Counted from the stretch's first letter, positions 9,149-17,324 are shown. The stretch is 51,790 nucleotides of DNA from Methylococcaceae bacterium UBA662 (GCA_002299425.1 DBNW01000065.1:1-51790); one strand, 5' to 3'. Made by a program: numbers and translations. Notes: generated by a model from the letters alone, not told the origin.

Positions 9149-9787
9149 ATGAAGCTTAAGTACTATTTTTCGATAGGTTTGATGGCATTGTGCCTGCTCT
9201 TGCCTGTGGCTGCCAGCGTTGCCGCCGAGTTATTGCCGCCCCAGCAATCCATTAAAGCAGCTTCGGATAAATTGCAAAAAAAACTGCAAGACCCAGCCTT
9301 TACCCAAGATTTTTCGCAAGTAGCAAAGTATGTTAATGAGGCCATAGACCCACACACGGACTTCGACAGGATTTCGGCACTGGTTTTGGGCAAGGCATGG
9401 AGAGCTGCAAGTCCTGACGAGCGGGAGCGCTTTAAGAAAGAATTTCAAACATTGCTGGTTAGGACGTACTCGCGCGCTTTTGTGGAGTTCAAAGAGTGGT
9501 CGGTACGCTTTTTACCCTTGAACATTGAGCAAGGGGCCACTAGGGTCATCGTTAAAACCCAGGTTTTGCAGCCCGGCTCACAACCGGTTAGCGTGGATTA
9601 CCGCATGGCTCTCAGTGGGGAGGAGTGGAAGGTCTACGATATTATGATCGAGGGCGTGAGTTTAGTGACCAACTACCGGACTACGTTTGCCAATGAAATG
9701 CAGGCAAAGGGGTCGTTAAATGCCATCATCAGCGATTTGTCCAAAAGAAACCTCGAAGCACTGGCGCCAGCACCTAAGAGCTCATAA
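9149..9787 (+). CDS. mlaC: MlaC/Ttg2D-family phospholipid-binding protein
   Basis: The 212-residue protein has a signal peptide (about residues 1-27, ending AASVAA) and the Tol_Tol_Ttg2 fold, a periplasmic carrier that shuttles phospholipids between the outer and inner membranes. Family-like segments are FDRISALVLGKAWRAASPDE and the C-terminal WKVYDIMIEGVSLVTNYRT. The ATG at 9149 is preceded by GAGGAA, which fixes the start. The rest of the mla transport system (mlaF, mlaE, mlaD, mlaB) is not adjacent; the next genes are cmoB and a DUF3014 protein. It may serve a system encoded elsewhere. Confidence 0.85.
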   Translation: MKLKYYFSIGLMALCLLLPVAASVAAELLPPQQSIKAASDKLQKKLQDPAFTQDFSQVAKYVNEAIDPHTDFDRISALVLGKAWRAASPDERERFKKEFQTLLVRTYSRAFVEFKEWSVRFLPLNIEQGATRVIVKTQVLQPGSQPVSVDYRMALSGEEWKVYDIMIEGVSLVTNYRTTFANEMQAKGSLNAIISDLSKRNLEALAPAPKSS

Positions 9788-9810
9788 AACTCTCCTGCCG
9801 CAGGGAAAAC

Positions 9811-10803
9811 GTGGCCAGTACATTTCCAGAGACAGCCTACCAAGGCTTGTACCCCATTTTAACGGCAGCCCGCGCGCAGGCATGGGCTGCGATGTTGCCT
9901 AAACAACTGGCGAGTGCCTTTGACAGCAGCAAGCACGCGGAATGGCTGGTTTGGGCAGATGTGCTTGACAAAGCCGGGTTCGGGTCTTGCCGTTATTCTT
10001 CCTTGGACCGTGCAGTGATCGAAATTGGCGGAGTCGATGAAATAAGCGGCGTGGAGCGGGAGGCCCTAGCGCGGCAACTGCAATGTTTACACCCCTGGCG
10101 AAAAGGTCCGTACCGGCTTTTTGGCGTAACTGTCGACACAGAATGGCGTTCGGATTTGAAATGGGAGCGATTAAAAGACGTTATTTCCCCTTTAAGTCGG
10201 CGCTTGGTTTTGGATGTGGGTTGCGGTAACGGCTACCACTGCTGGCGTATGCTGGGCGCAGGTGCGAAAGCGGTCATTGGCATTGATCCTTTGCTGCTCA
10301 ATGTGGTGCAGTTTTTGTTTATTAAAAAACAGTTTGGTACGGCACCCCTTTATGTTTTGCCCTTGGCAATGCAAGCTATTCCATCAGAATTGAAAATGTT
10401 TGATACGGTCTTCTCTATGGGAGTGCTTTACCATCGTCGTTCGCCGCTAGATCACCTTTTAGAGCTAAAGTCCAGCCTGCGGCCAGGCGGGGAACTGGTT
10501 CTGGAAACATTGGTTGTCGATGGCGATGCCAATACCGTGCTTTTGCCCGAAAATAGGTATGCAAAAATGCGCAATGTCTGGTTTTTACCCAGCACGGATG
10601 CCTTGATGGGTTGGCTGAAACGGTTGGGTTTTACGAGTATTCGCTTGGTGGACACAACGGCTACAACAGTGACCGAACAGCGCAGCACGCCCTGGATGCG
10701 GTTTCAATCCCTAGCCGATTTTTTGGATAAAAATAACCCTGAGCGTACCTGCGAGGGATTGCCTGCGCCCAAACGGGCAATCATTATTGCAAATACCCCA
10801 TAA
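9811..10803 (+). CDS. cmoB: tRNA U34 carboxymethyltransferase CmoB
   Basis: CmoB uses carboxy-S-adenosylmethionine to convert 5-hydroxyuridine at tRNA position 34 into cmo5U. The 330-residue protein has the long N-terminal region typical of CmoB (HPWRKGPYRLFG, about 97-108) and the Rossmann motif VLDVGCGNGYHCWRMLGAGA. It starts with GTG at 9811, 23 bases after mlaC. CmoA, which makes the carboxy-SAM cofactor and is often adjacent, is not in the window. Confidence 0.95.
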   Translation: MASTFPETAYQGLYPILTAARAQAWAAMLPKQLASAFDSSKHAEWLVWADVLDKAGFGSCRYSSLDRAVIEIGGVDEISGVEREALARQLQCLHPWRKGPYRLFGVTVDTEWRSDLKWERLKDVISPLSRRLVLDVGCGNGYHCWRMLGAGAKAVIGIDPLLLNVVQFLFIKKQFGTAPLYVLPLAMQAIPSELKMFDTVFSMGVLYHRRSPLDHLLELKSSLRPGGELVLETLVVDGDANTVLLPENRYAKMRNVWFLPSTDALMGWLKRLGFTSIRLVDTTATTVTEQRSTPWMRFQSLADFLDKNNPERTCEGLPAPKRAIIIANTP

Positions 10804-10828
10804 ATTTTTAGCGGCAGAGGTTTTTTAA

Positions 10829-11773
10829 ATGGGACGGTACGGTAAAACGAGGAGCCCAAGAAGTGGTCGCTCCCGCTATGCGTCAACAGATGAAAAAATA
10901 CCCAATCGGGCAAAAAAAGCCGGGCCGAACCGCTTGGTTATCGGGGTGCTGGCTATTGCTGCATTGGCTGCCGGTCTTTTTTTTGTCAAGCCAGAGGGCA
11001 GGGTATGGGACACCGATGCCTTGGTTGCCTTGTGGTTTGCCAAATTCCAAGTTCCTAAAACCGAAACAGCAGAAGGCAGGCCTGCTGCTGGGCGGGTAGA
11101 ACAAAGTTCCACAGCAGAAAAGCTGGGTTTGACTGAGATTGTGGTGTCTGACGAACGCATTTTGCCAGAGTTAGATGGCAGTGACGAGGCCGTCAGGGAT
11201 GCGTTGGTGACGCTGACTCCAGGCATTGCCCCTTACCTAAAAACCGGGCAAATCATTAGGCGCTACATGCAAATAGCCAATGATTTTTCACAAGGTATAA
11301 GGGTGGCAAGGCACTTTTATTTTTTGCGGCTGCCCGAGCCATTTTCTGTGCAAGATGAGGGGCAACAATGGGTCATTAGTGAAAATAGCTACCTGCGTTA
11401 CGCTAATTTAGCCCAAGCCATTGATTCTATTAACGCGGCTGAGTGGTTGGAACTGTATATAAAATTCAGGCCGTTAATGCTGCAAGTGTTTGCTGAATTC
11501 AGTTACCCAGCCGGGCATAATTTAGATGACATGGTCATTGGGGCGGCCAGGCAGATTTTATCCGCCCCTGTCATTAGTCAGCCTGTTGTGGTCGTCAGGC
11601 AATCGGGCGTTTATAAATACGAAGACCTAAAGCTTGAAGCGATGAATTCGGTTCATAAGCAAATGGTACGCATGGGGCCCGTCAATACCCGCTTGATTCA
11701 AAAAAAAATCAGTGAGCTGATGAGCGAATTGGTCAATCCGAGGGTAGTAAAATACCCCGGCCAGGTACATTAG
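10829..11773 (+). CDS. DUF3014 membrane-anchored protein
   Basis: This 314-residue protein has a basic N-terminal tail (to about residue 33), one membrane helix (about 35-54), a linker, and a C-terminal domain of the DUF3014 type. Visible family segments are ELDGSDEAVRDALVTL (about 114-129), IIRRYMQIANDFSQG, and the closing YKYEDLKLEAMNSVHKQMVRMG. Function unknown. The topology suggests that the domain faces the periplasm. It follows cmoB by 25 bases and is probably co-transcribed. Confidence 0.75.
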   Translation: MGRYGKTRSPRSGRSRYASTDEKIPNRAKKAGPNRLVIGVLAIAALAAGLFFVKPEGRVWDTDALVALWFAKFQVPKTETAEGRPAAGRVEQSSTAEKLGLTEIVVSDERILPELDGSDEAVRDALVTLTPGIAPYLKTGQIIRRYMQIANDFSQGIRVARHFYFLRLPEPFSVQDEGQQWVISENSYLRYANLAQAIDSINAAEWLELYIKFRPLMLQVFAEFSYPAGHNLDDMVIGAARQILSAPVISQPVVVVRQSGVYKYEDLKLEAMNSVHKQMVRMGPVNTRLIQKKISELMSELVNPRVVKYPGQVH

Positions 11774-11799
11774 TACCTCGGCAGGGGTATCCAGTATGC

Positions 11800-12135
11800 C
11801 TAATGGTTAGGTTGCTTTTTTGTGGGATTGGCTGACGGTGTTTCCGCTTTCAGCGTGCTTTTGTGGGCTTCAGTGGTGCCGGTATTTTCAAAAAGCAAGT
11901 CGCCTTTTATGTTTTCTAAGCTTTTCTCACCTATGCCAGATACTTCCAATAAGTCTTCCGGGGCTTGAAACGGGCCGTGTTCTTCACGGTATTTTACAAT
12001 CGCCTCGGCTTTTGACGGACCAATGCCACTTAGAGCGTCGGCAATCGTTTTGGCATCGGCGGTGTTAATGTTAACAGGGGCGGCAAAACAATTAAGCGCA
12101 AACAGAGACAGCAAAACAAGTAAAAGCTTATTCAT
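11800..12135 (-). CDS. ComEA-like helix-hairpin-helix protein
   Basis: The 111-residue protein has a signal peptide (residues 1-18, ending FA) followed by the ComEA DNA-binding domain: VNINTADAKTIADALSGIG and then GPFQAPEDLLEVSGIGEKSL, two helix-hairpin-helix elements. ComEA proteins bind incoming double-stranded DNA in the periplasm and pull it in during natural transformation. Short gammaproteobacterial forms like this lack the membrane anchor of Bacillus ComEA. No other competence genes are near. It is convergent with the DUF3014 gene. Confidence 0.85.
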   Translation of the reverse strand: MNKLLLVLLSLFALNCFAAPVNINTADAKTIADALSGIGPSKAEAIVKYREEHGPFQAPEDLLEVSGIGEKSLENIKGDLLFENTGTTEAHKSTLKAETPSANPTKKQPNH

Positions 12136-12426
12136 GGTTTTTCCTTATGCTTTGAGGTTTGATAGGAATGAATGGAGCAAAGCAAAAACAGCGGAAGGCT
12201 TGCCTAGTCCATTCAAGGCATTAGTCTAGTCGTTAGTGACTAACTTTCAAATCGGCACAGAGTGCTTTGCTGTATTTTTAAGTGTCGGTAGGCTTGGTTT
12301 TTACTGGCTTTTCCATTCGTGTTTTATATTGTGTATTCGACATTGACAGTCCTGCCTTTTCTAATTTACAGTTACGCCTGCAAATAACATGCAACCACTA
12401 AAATAAATAACCCTTTGGAGCATATC
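12136..12426. other. intergenic region upstream of the RuMP cluster
   Basis: The region lies between divergent genes (comEA-like and hps) and holds no coding sequence that I can support. Its right half contains the candidate hps promoter. The strong ribosome binding site GGAG at 12417-12420 lies six bases before the hps ATG. Confidence 0.6.
12343..12372 (+). promoter_or_regulatory. candidate sigma-70 promoter of the RuMP cluster
   Basis: A perfect -35 box TTGACA (12343-12348) is followed after 18 bases by TACAGT (12367-12372), a four-of-six match to TATAAT. It ends about 55 bases before hps. This is the best promoter-like match in the intergenic region, but it has not been tested. Confidence 0.45.
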
Positions 12427-13074
12427 ATGGCTAGACCACTCATTCAGATGGCATTAGATTCACTTGATTTTGACGCAACTGTCGCTTTGGCAGAACAGGT
12501 TGCCCCTCATATTGATATTTTTGAGATAGGCACCCCATGCATCAAGCACAACGGCATTAACATGGTCAAAGCCCTGAGAACAAAATTCCCAGACAAATTG
12601 ATCTTGGTTGACTTGAAAACAATGGATGCTGGCGAATACGAAGCCACTCCTTTTTATGCTGCGGGCGCAGATATTTGCACCGTTTTGGGTGTTTCTGGTT
12701 TGGCTACGTGTGCAGGCGTCATTAAAGCGGCCAACGCTTACGGTGCAGAAGCTCAAATTGATTTGATCAACGTGGAAGACAAGTTGGCTTGTGCTCGGGC
12801 AACGGCCCAAGCGGGTGCCCACATCATGGGCGTCCATACCGGTTTAGATGCACAGGCAGCAGGCCATACACCATTTGCTGATCTGGGCGACATCGCCAGA
12901 CTGGGGCTGAATGTCAGAATTTCTGTTGCTGGTGGTATCAAACCGTCAACCGTGCAGGACGTAGTTCGTTCCGGTGCCAACATTATCGTGGTAGGAGCCG
13001 CCATTTATAGCGCACCATCACCCGCTGACGCAGCTCGTGAAATTCGCGAATTGGTTGAAGCGACTGAGGTATAA
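12427..13074 (+). CDS. hps: 3-hexulose-6-phosphate synthase
   Basis: Hps is the first RuMP enzyme and condenses formaldehyde with ribulose 5-phosphate to give hexulose 6-phosphate. The 215-residue product begins MARPLIQMALDSLDFD and has the orotidine-decarboxylase-like barrel motifs LVDLKTMDAGEYE, MGVHTGLDAQA and the phosphate-binding ISVAGGIKP and IIVVGAAIY. The start is set at 12427 by GGAG just upstream; an in-frame ATG four codons earlier overlaps that site. The isomerase follows three bases after the stop. Confidence 0.97.
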   Translation: MARPLIQMALDSLDFDATVALAEQVAPHIDIFEIGTPCIKHNGINMVKALRTKFPDKLILVDLKTMDAGEYEATPFYAAGADICTVLGVSGLATCAGVIKAANAYGAEAQIDLINVEDKLACARATAQAGAHIMGVHTGLDAQAAGHTPFADLGDIARLGLNVRISVAGGIKPSTVQDVVRSGANIIVVGAAIYSAPSPADAAREIRELVEATEV

Positions 13075-13077
13075 GCA

Positions 13078-13611
13078 ATGCACCAGCAACTGGTCGTAGA
13101 AAAAATTTCAAGCATTTTGGAAGCTACTGATGACACATACGACGCTAAGCTAACCGGGTTGCTTGATGATGCTAACCGGATTTTTATATCCGGTGCGGGC
13201 AGATCTAAGCTGGTGGGCAATTTTTTTGCCATGCGTTTAGTTCATGCCGGTTACGATGTTAGCGTAGTAGGTGAAGTTGTTACGCCGAGTATCAAGGCTG
13301 GTGATTTGCTGGTAATTATCTCGGGTTCTGGTGAAACAGAACAGTTAGTTGCGTTTACAAAGAGTGCTAAAAAAATCGGCGCTAAAATCATCCTTCTTTC
13401 TGCCAAAGAAACTTCAACAATCGGCGATATGGCTGATGCCGTTTTCCAGATCGGCCGGGCCGAGCAATACGGAAAAGTGTACGGAATGCCGATGGGAACG
13501 GTTTTTGAGCTTTCAGTTCTGTTGTTCCTTGAGGCGACCGTTTCGCACATAATCCATGAAAAAGGCATACCCGAAGAAGTTATGAGGGAAAGGCATGCAA
13601 ATCTAGAATGA
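13078..13611 (+). CDS. phi: 6-phospho-3-hexuloisomerase
   Basis: This SIS-domain enzyme converts the Hps product to fructose 6-phosphate, completing formaldehyde fixation. The 177-residue protein has the sugar-isomerase core: FISGAGRSKLVGNFFAMRL (about residues 37-55), VVGEVVTPSIKAGDLLVIISGSGETE and the helix IGAKIILLSAKETSTIG. Its ATG comes three bases after the hps stop, with GAGGT within the end of hps, so the two are translated together. In some microbes hps and phi are fused; here they are separate. Confidence 0.96.
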   Translation: MHQQLVVEKISSILEATDDTYDAKLTGLLDDANRIFISGAGRSKLVGNFFAMRLVHAGYDVSVVGEVVTPSIKAGDLLVIISGSGETEQLVAFTKSAKKIGAKIILLSAKETSTIGDMADAVFQIGRAEQYGKVYGMPMGTVFELSVLLFLEATVSHIIHEKGIPEEVMRERHANLE

Positions 13612-13683
13612 CGTTTGTATTGAACGAGTGAATTAAATCGCGCGTTCTTGTCGTTCTTGTTTTGTGCAATGAGGAAAAACACA

Positions 13684-13720
13684 GGTGATTGTTGATGGCT
13701 GTCGACAATCACCGTTTTAT
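13684..13720 (+). terminator. hairpin between phi and tkt (attenuator or processing site)
   Basis: GGTGATTGT (13684-13692) and ACAATCACC (13705-13713) form a perfect nine-base stem with a 12-base loop, followed by GTTTTAT. The short T run suggests partial termination or a 3'-end stabiliser after hps-phi rather than a full stop. Transketolase starts 37 bases later. Confidence 0.45.
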
Positions 13721-13750
13721 CTACCCGTGTTGAATATTAAGGAGAAAAAT

Positions 13751-15745
13751 ATGACATCGCGCCGACAGTTAGCGAATGCCATACGCGCTTTAAGCATGGA
13801 CGCTGTTCAAAAAGCAAACTCGGGGCATCCCGGTGCCCCGATGGGGATGGCTGATATCGCTGAGGTGTTGTGGAACAGTTACATGCGCCACAATCCTTGC
13901 AATCCAAGCTGGCCAAACCGCGACAGATTCGTTTTGTCAAACGGCCACGGATCTATGTTGATCTACGCTCTATTGCACCTGACAGGATATGACCTGTCGA
14001 TAGACGATTTGAAGAGTTTTCGTCAGCTGCATTCAAAAACGCCAGGTCATCCAGAATACGGTTATGCACCGGGCGTAGAAACCACCACCGGTCCGCTAGG
14101 GCAGGGTATGACAAACGCAGTAGGCATGGCAATTGCCGAAAAAGTTCTGGCCGCACATTTTAATCGCCATGGTCATGATGTTGTAGATCACCATACGTAT
14201 GTGTTCTTGGGTGATGGTTGTTTGATGGAAGGCATATCCCACGAAGCGTGTGCGTTGGCAGGTACGTTGGGTCTGGGTAAGTTAGTCGCGTTTTGGGATG
14301 ACAACGGCATATCTATTGATGGTCATGTCGAGGGTTGGTTTACGGACAATACGCCCATGCGTTTCGAAGCCTATAATTGGCATGTGATTGCTGATGTCGA
14401 TGGCCATGATTACGAGGCGGTGTCAAAAGCGATCGCCATGGCAAAAGCAATGACCGACAAGCCGACGCTCATTTGTTGCAAGACTACCATTGGTTTTGGT
14501 TCGCCAAATAAAAAAGGTAGCCACGCCTGTCATGGTGCGCCGTTAGGCCAGGATGAAATCAATTTAACCAAGGCTGCATTGGGTTGGGATTATGATGCCT
14601 TTGAGGTGCCGGCGGCGGTGTATGCGGGCTGGGATGCTCGAATCAAAGGAAAAAAAGCCGAAGCTGAATGGAATGAAGAATTTGCCGCTTATGAAAAAGA
14701 ATTTCCACAATTAGCGGCCGAGTTTCAGCGTCGTATGGCAGGTGAGTTACCGGTAACCTGGGCTGAAGATGCAGCGAATTTCATTAAGTCCGTGAATGCA
14801 GAAGCAAAATCTACCGCAACTCGGTTGTCATCGTTAGCTTCGATTGAAGGCTACGCGAAATTGTTGCCGGAGATATTCGGTGGTTCAGCCGACCTAGGCT
14901 GTTCCAATATGACAGAGTGGTCAGGCCATAAGCCGATGAGAGCTAATAAGCCTGATGCCAATTATGTGAACTACGGCGTTCGTGAGTTTGGCATGTCTGC
15001 CATAATGAACGGCATTGCTTTACATGGCGGTTTAATACCTTTCGGTGCAACCTTTTTGATGTTCTCCGAGTATGCTCGCAATGCCCTGCGCATGGCGGCT
15101 TTGATGAAAATCAGATCTATTTTTGTTTATACACACGACTCAATTGGTTTAGGGGAAGATGGACCAACCCATCAACCGATTGAACAAATTGCAACGCTTA
15201 GAATGATTCCAGGTATGCAGGTATGGAGACCGTGTGATGCGGTAGAAACCGCAGTGTCATGGAAAGCGGCAATAGAACGCAGTGATGGCCCTACGGCTCT
15301 TGTTTTTTCAAGACAAACCTTGGCGCATATGCCAAGAACAGAACAACAAATAGCCGATATAGCAAAAGGCGGCTATGTCTTAAAAGACTGCGACGGGCAT
15401 CCAGAAGCAATAATTATTGCAACCGGTTCTGAGGTTGAGTTGGCTGTGAAGGCGGCAGAAGCGTTAACGGCTAGAGGCAGAAAAATAAGGGTTGTTTCTA
15501 TGCCTTCTACAAATCTGTTTGAATCTCAAGATGCCAGTTACTGTGAGTTTGTTTTGCCATCGACGGTGTCAAAACGCGTGGTTGTTGAAGCCGGCGTGAT
15601 TGACGGATGGTGGAAATATGCTGGAACTACAGGAAAAATCGTCGGTATAAACCGTTTCGGAGAATCTGCCCCGGCAGGGCAGTTGTTCAAAGAATTTGGT
15701 TTCACTGTAGAAAATGTAATTGATAACGTTGAAGCTGTCCTTTAA
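13751..15745 (+). CDS. tkt: transketolase
   Basis: Transketolase moves two-carbon units between sugar phosphates with thiamine diphosphate and regenerates ribulose 5-phosphate in the RuMP cycle. The product is 664 residues. Visible motifs are NSGHPGAPMGMA near the N-terminus, the cofactor-binding GDGCLMEGISHEA, the central HDSIGLGEDGPTHQPIEQ, and the C-terminal domain with IIATGSEVELAVKAA. The ATG at 13751 has GGAG ten bases upstream; an earlier in-frame start at 13685 would run through the upstream hairpin and is rejected. It belongs to the RuMP gene set by position. Confidence 0.97.
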   Translation: MTSRRQLANAIRALSMDAVQKANSGHPGAPMGMADIAEVLWNSYMRHNPCNPSWPNRDRFVLSNGHGSMLIYALLHLTGYDLSIDDLKSFRQLHSKTPGHPEYGYAPGVETTTGPLGQGMTNAVGMAIAEKVLAAHFNRHGHDVVDHHTYVFLGDGCLMEGISHEACALAGTLGLGKLVAFWDDNGISIDGHVEGWFTDNTPMRFEAYNWHVIADVDGHDYEAVSKAIAMAKAMTDKPTLICCKTTIGFGSPNKKGSHACHGAPLGQDEINLTKAALGWDYDAFEVPAAVYAGWDARIKGKKAEAEWNEEFAAYEKEFPQLAAEFQRRMAGELPVTWAEDAANFIKSVNAEAKSTATRLSSLASIEGYAKLLPEIFGGSADLGCSNMTEWSGHKPMRANKPDANYVNYGVREFGMSAIMNGIALHGGLIPFGATFLMFSEYARNALRMAALMKIRSIFVYTHDSIGLGEDGPTHQPIEQIATLRMIPGMQVWRPCDAVETAVSWKAAIERSDGPTALVFSRQTLAHMPRTEQQIADIAKGGYVLKDCDGHPEAIIIATGSEVELAVKAAEALTARGRKIRVVSMPSTNLFESQDASYCEFVLPSTVSKRVVVEAGVIDGWWKYAGTTGKIVGINRFGESAPAGQLFKEFGFTVENVIDNVEAVL

Positions 15746-15809
15746 TCAACAAAATGCGACAGGGGAAAGGTAGGCCTCTATCCGTTAATACTGAAAATGG
15801 GAGAAGAAA

Positions 15810-16535
15810 GTGAAAAAAAAACAAATCGTTATTTGTCTGTCGGCCGTAATGGTATTGGCAAGTCAGGCGGTAATAGCTGATCAAAAATATCCCGCCTCTG
15901 ATTTCAAACCAGAGGTGGTTTATCAAGATAAAGAGTATATCGAAAAAAATTCGCCATCTTCAGACCAAACAGCCCCGGTTGCAGAGGCTGGCTCAAAATA
16001 TCCAGCCGCAAGTTTCGAGCCAAAAGTCATTTTCAATGACAGCAGTTATAAGCACTTTGAGCCTTCGCCGTCTACGCAGGAGGCTGTATCGTCGCCAGAG
16101 ATGGCTTCAGCACCTGAATCTTCAGATTCACAGCCAACAGGTGCCGCTACTGCTGTAGATGGAGATAGAAATAGGGATGAGGTTTCGATGGTAGTTCCTA
16201 TCGTTGGGTTGCTAGCTCTGATAGGTGGAGGGCTGCTTTTGTTTGGCGGAAAACTTAGGAAGTGCGCTAAAAAAGCGACGGCTAAAAAAACTACGGATGC
16301 AGCAGTTACTGGCGGTTTAGATAATAGATTGACGGGGGTTTCTCGGTACTTAAACAAAATGTCTGGTACGGGTGTGTCGCGGTACATTGAGAGACGAATA
16401 AAGACGCCGTTGGTAGTGACTGGCGTAGCCCGTTATGTTGCAAGACAGGCTTCTGCGTCGAAACAATTAACAACGCGAGCGTCGGTGACTGGGGTTGAAA
16501 AGTACATGCGTGATCGAGGAGAAACTAATGGATGA
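15810..16535 (+). CDS. membrane-anchored repeat protein A of the RuMP cluster (unrecognised)
   Basis: I do not recognise this 241-residue protein. Residues 1-23 form a signal peptide. A segment of the form KYPA-x2-F-x-P-x-V-x4-D-x2-Y occurs twice (about 26-43 and 63-80), followed by a Ser/Pro/Glu-rich linker (81-120). A membrane helix spans about 126-146 and is followed by a basic KLRKCAKK stop-transfer end, so the C-terminus should be cytoplasmic. That tail (167-241) carries four copies of a short motif: TGVSRYL (Y180), TGVSRYI (Y192), TGVARYV (Y209) and TGVEKYM (Y232). The start is GTG at 15810 with GGAG upstream. The stop overlaps the start of protein B by eight bases. It lies between tkt and tal, which suggests a structural role in formaldehyde assimilation (inference). 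Confidence 0.85.
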   Translation: MKKKQIVICLSAVMVLASQAVIADQKYPASDFKPEVVYQDKEYIEKNSPSSDQTAPVAEAGSKYPAASFEPKVIFNDSSYKHFEPSPSTQEAVSSPEMASAPESSDSQPTGAATAVDGDRNRDEVSMVVPIVGLLALIGGGLLLFGGKLRKCAKKATAKKTTDAAVTGGLDNRLTGVSRYLNKMSGTGVSRYIERRIKTPLVVTGVARYVARQASASKQLTTRASVTGVEKYMRDRGETNG

Positions 16536-17316
16536 AAATAAATTTTCTGGATTGTTTTTACCCGCAGCAGCAGGTTTTTTCTCCTTTTTAAGGAAGCCTC
16601 ATTCAGAAAGTAAACACGCTAAGCACAATGAAAAAAGCCCTGTGCTTAGTGATGACGGGTCTACTGGTGTAAGCCGCTATATAAAAAATCAATTGTCGGT
16701 TCTAGATATCAGTGCGAGATGCCGTGATCAAGTTTTATTGAGTGGCGTGGCTAAGTATATCTTGGACCAGGAACGCTATAAGTTATCCAAAGTTGCTAGG
16801 TATGTTCTTAGAGTGAAGCTGGCTGAAAAACAAATTAGGAAATCTCGAAGCGTAGAAACTGGCTTTGACAGATACCTGAAAAATCAGCCCGTTTTGCCTA
16901 AAGTCACAGGCGTTTCAAAATACCTAAAAAACCAAGGAAATTTTCCAAAAGTTAGCGGTGTTTCAAAGTATATGCTTAGGCTAAAGTACAGTGAGCAAAG
17001 CATCTTAACGACGCAAACATTGGTTGTTAAGGATACGCGGGTTTCAAAGTATGTAAAACAACAGCAGATAATGCCAAAGTTTACCAGTGTTTCAAAATAT
17101 TTGGTAAGGCAGTCTTTGCTAGATAAAGCAGATGCCAAAAAACGTTCGTTGTCTAGTGTTAAGATAACCGGTGTTGCTAGATATATGCAAAAACAACAAG
17201 CACTGCCTAAAAAAAGCGGTGTGGAAAAGTATATTAAAATGCATGCCGGGGTCGTAGAGCAGCCCTCTAAAGCACCAGAAACAACGGTTGAAAAATATAT
17301 TCGTGGTCGTAATTAA
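16528..17316 (+). CDS. basic repeat protein B of the RuMP cluster (unrecognised)
   Basis: I do not recognise this 262-residue protein. After a short hydrophobic N-terminal patch (residues 8-21) it is almost entirely made of copies of the motif seen in protein A: [T/S]-G-V-[S/A/E]-[K/R]-Y-[L/I/M/V], often followed by xxQ. I count eleven, with tyrosines at 51, 77, 92, 116, 132, 148, 175, 191, 219, 235 and 257. Successive tyrosines are usually 15-16 apart, with longer gaps of 22-28. The sequence is rich in Lys and Arg and has no catalytic-looking motif. The ATG at 16528 has GAGGA upstream and overlaps the end of protein A, so both should be made in linked amounts. A multivalent binding scaffold is the simplest reading, but this is inference. 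Confidence 0.85.
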   Translation: MDENKFSGLFLPAAAGFFSFLRKPHSESKHAKHNEKSPVLSDDGSTGVSRYIKNQLSVLDISARCRDQVLLSGVAKYILDQERYKLSKVARYVLRVKLAEKQIRKSRSVETGFDRYLKNQPVLPKVTGVSKYLKNQGNFPKVSGVSKYMLRLKYSEQSILTTQTLVVKDTRVSKYVKQQQIMPKFTSVSKYLVRQSLLDKADAKKRSLSSVKITGVARYMQKQQALPKKSGVEKYIKMHAGVVEQPSKAPETTVEKYIRGRN

Positions 17317-17324
17317 TTGCAAAC

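Noticed and set aside
10876..11226. A 116-codon open frame opposite the DUF3014 gene
   Set aside because: The plus strand encodes a coherent membrane protein; the opposite product is low in complexity.
11608..11640. A TGVxKY-like stretch (GVYKYEDL) in the DUF3014 protein
   Set aside because: It is a single copy within a conserved domain and differs after the tyrosine; it is coincidence, not a motif of the repeat proteins.
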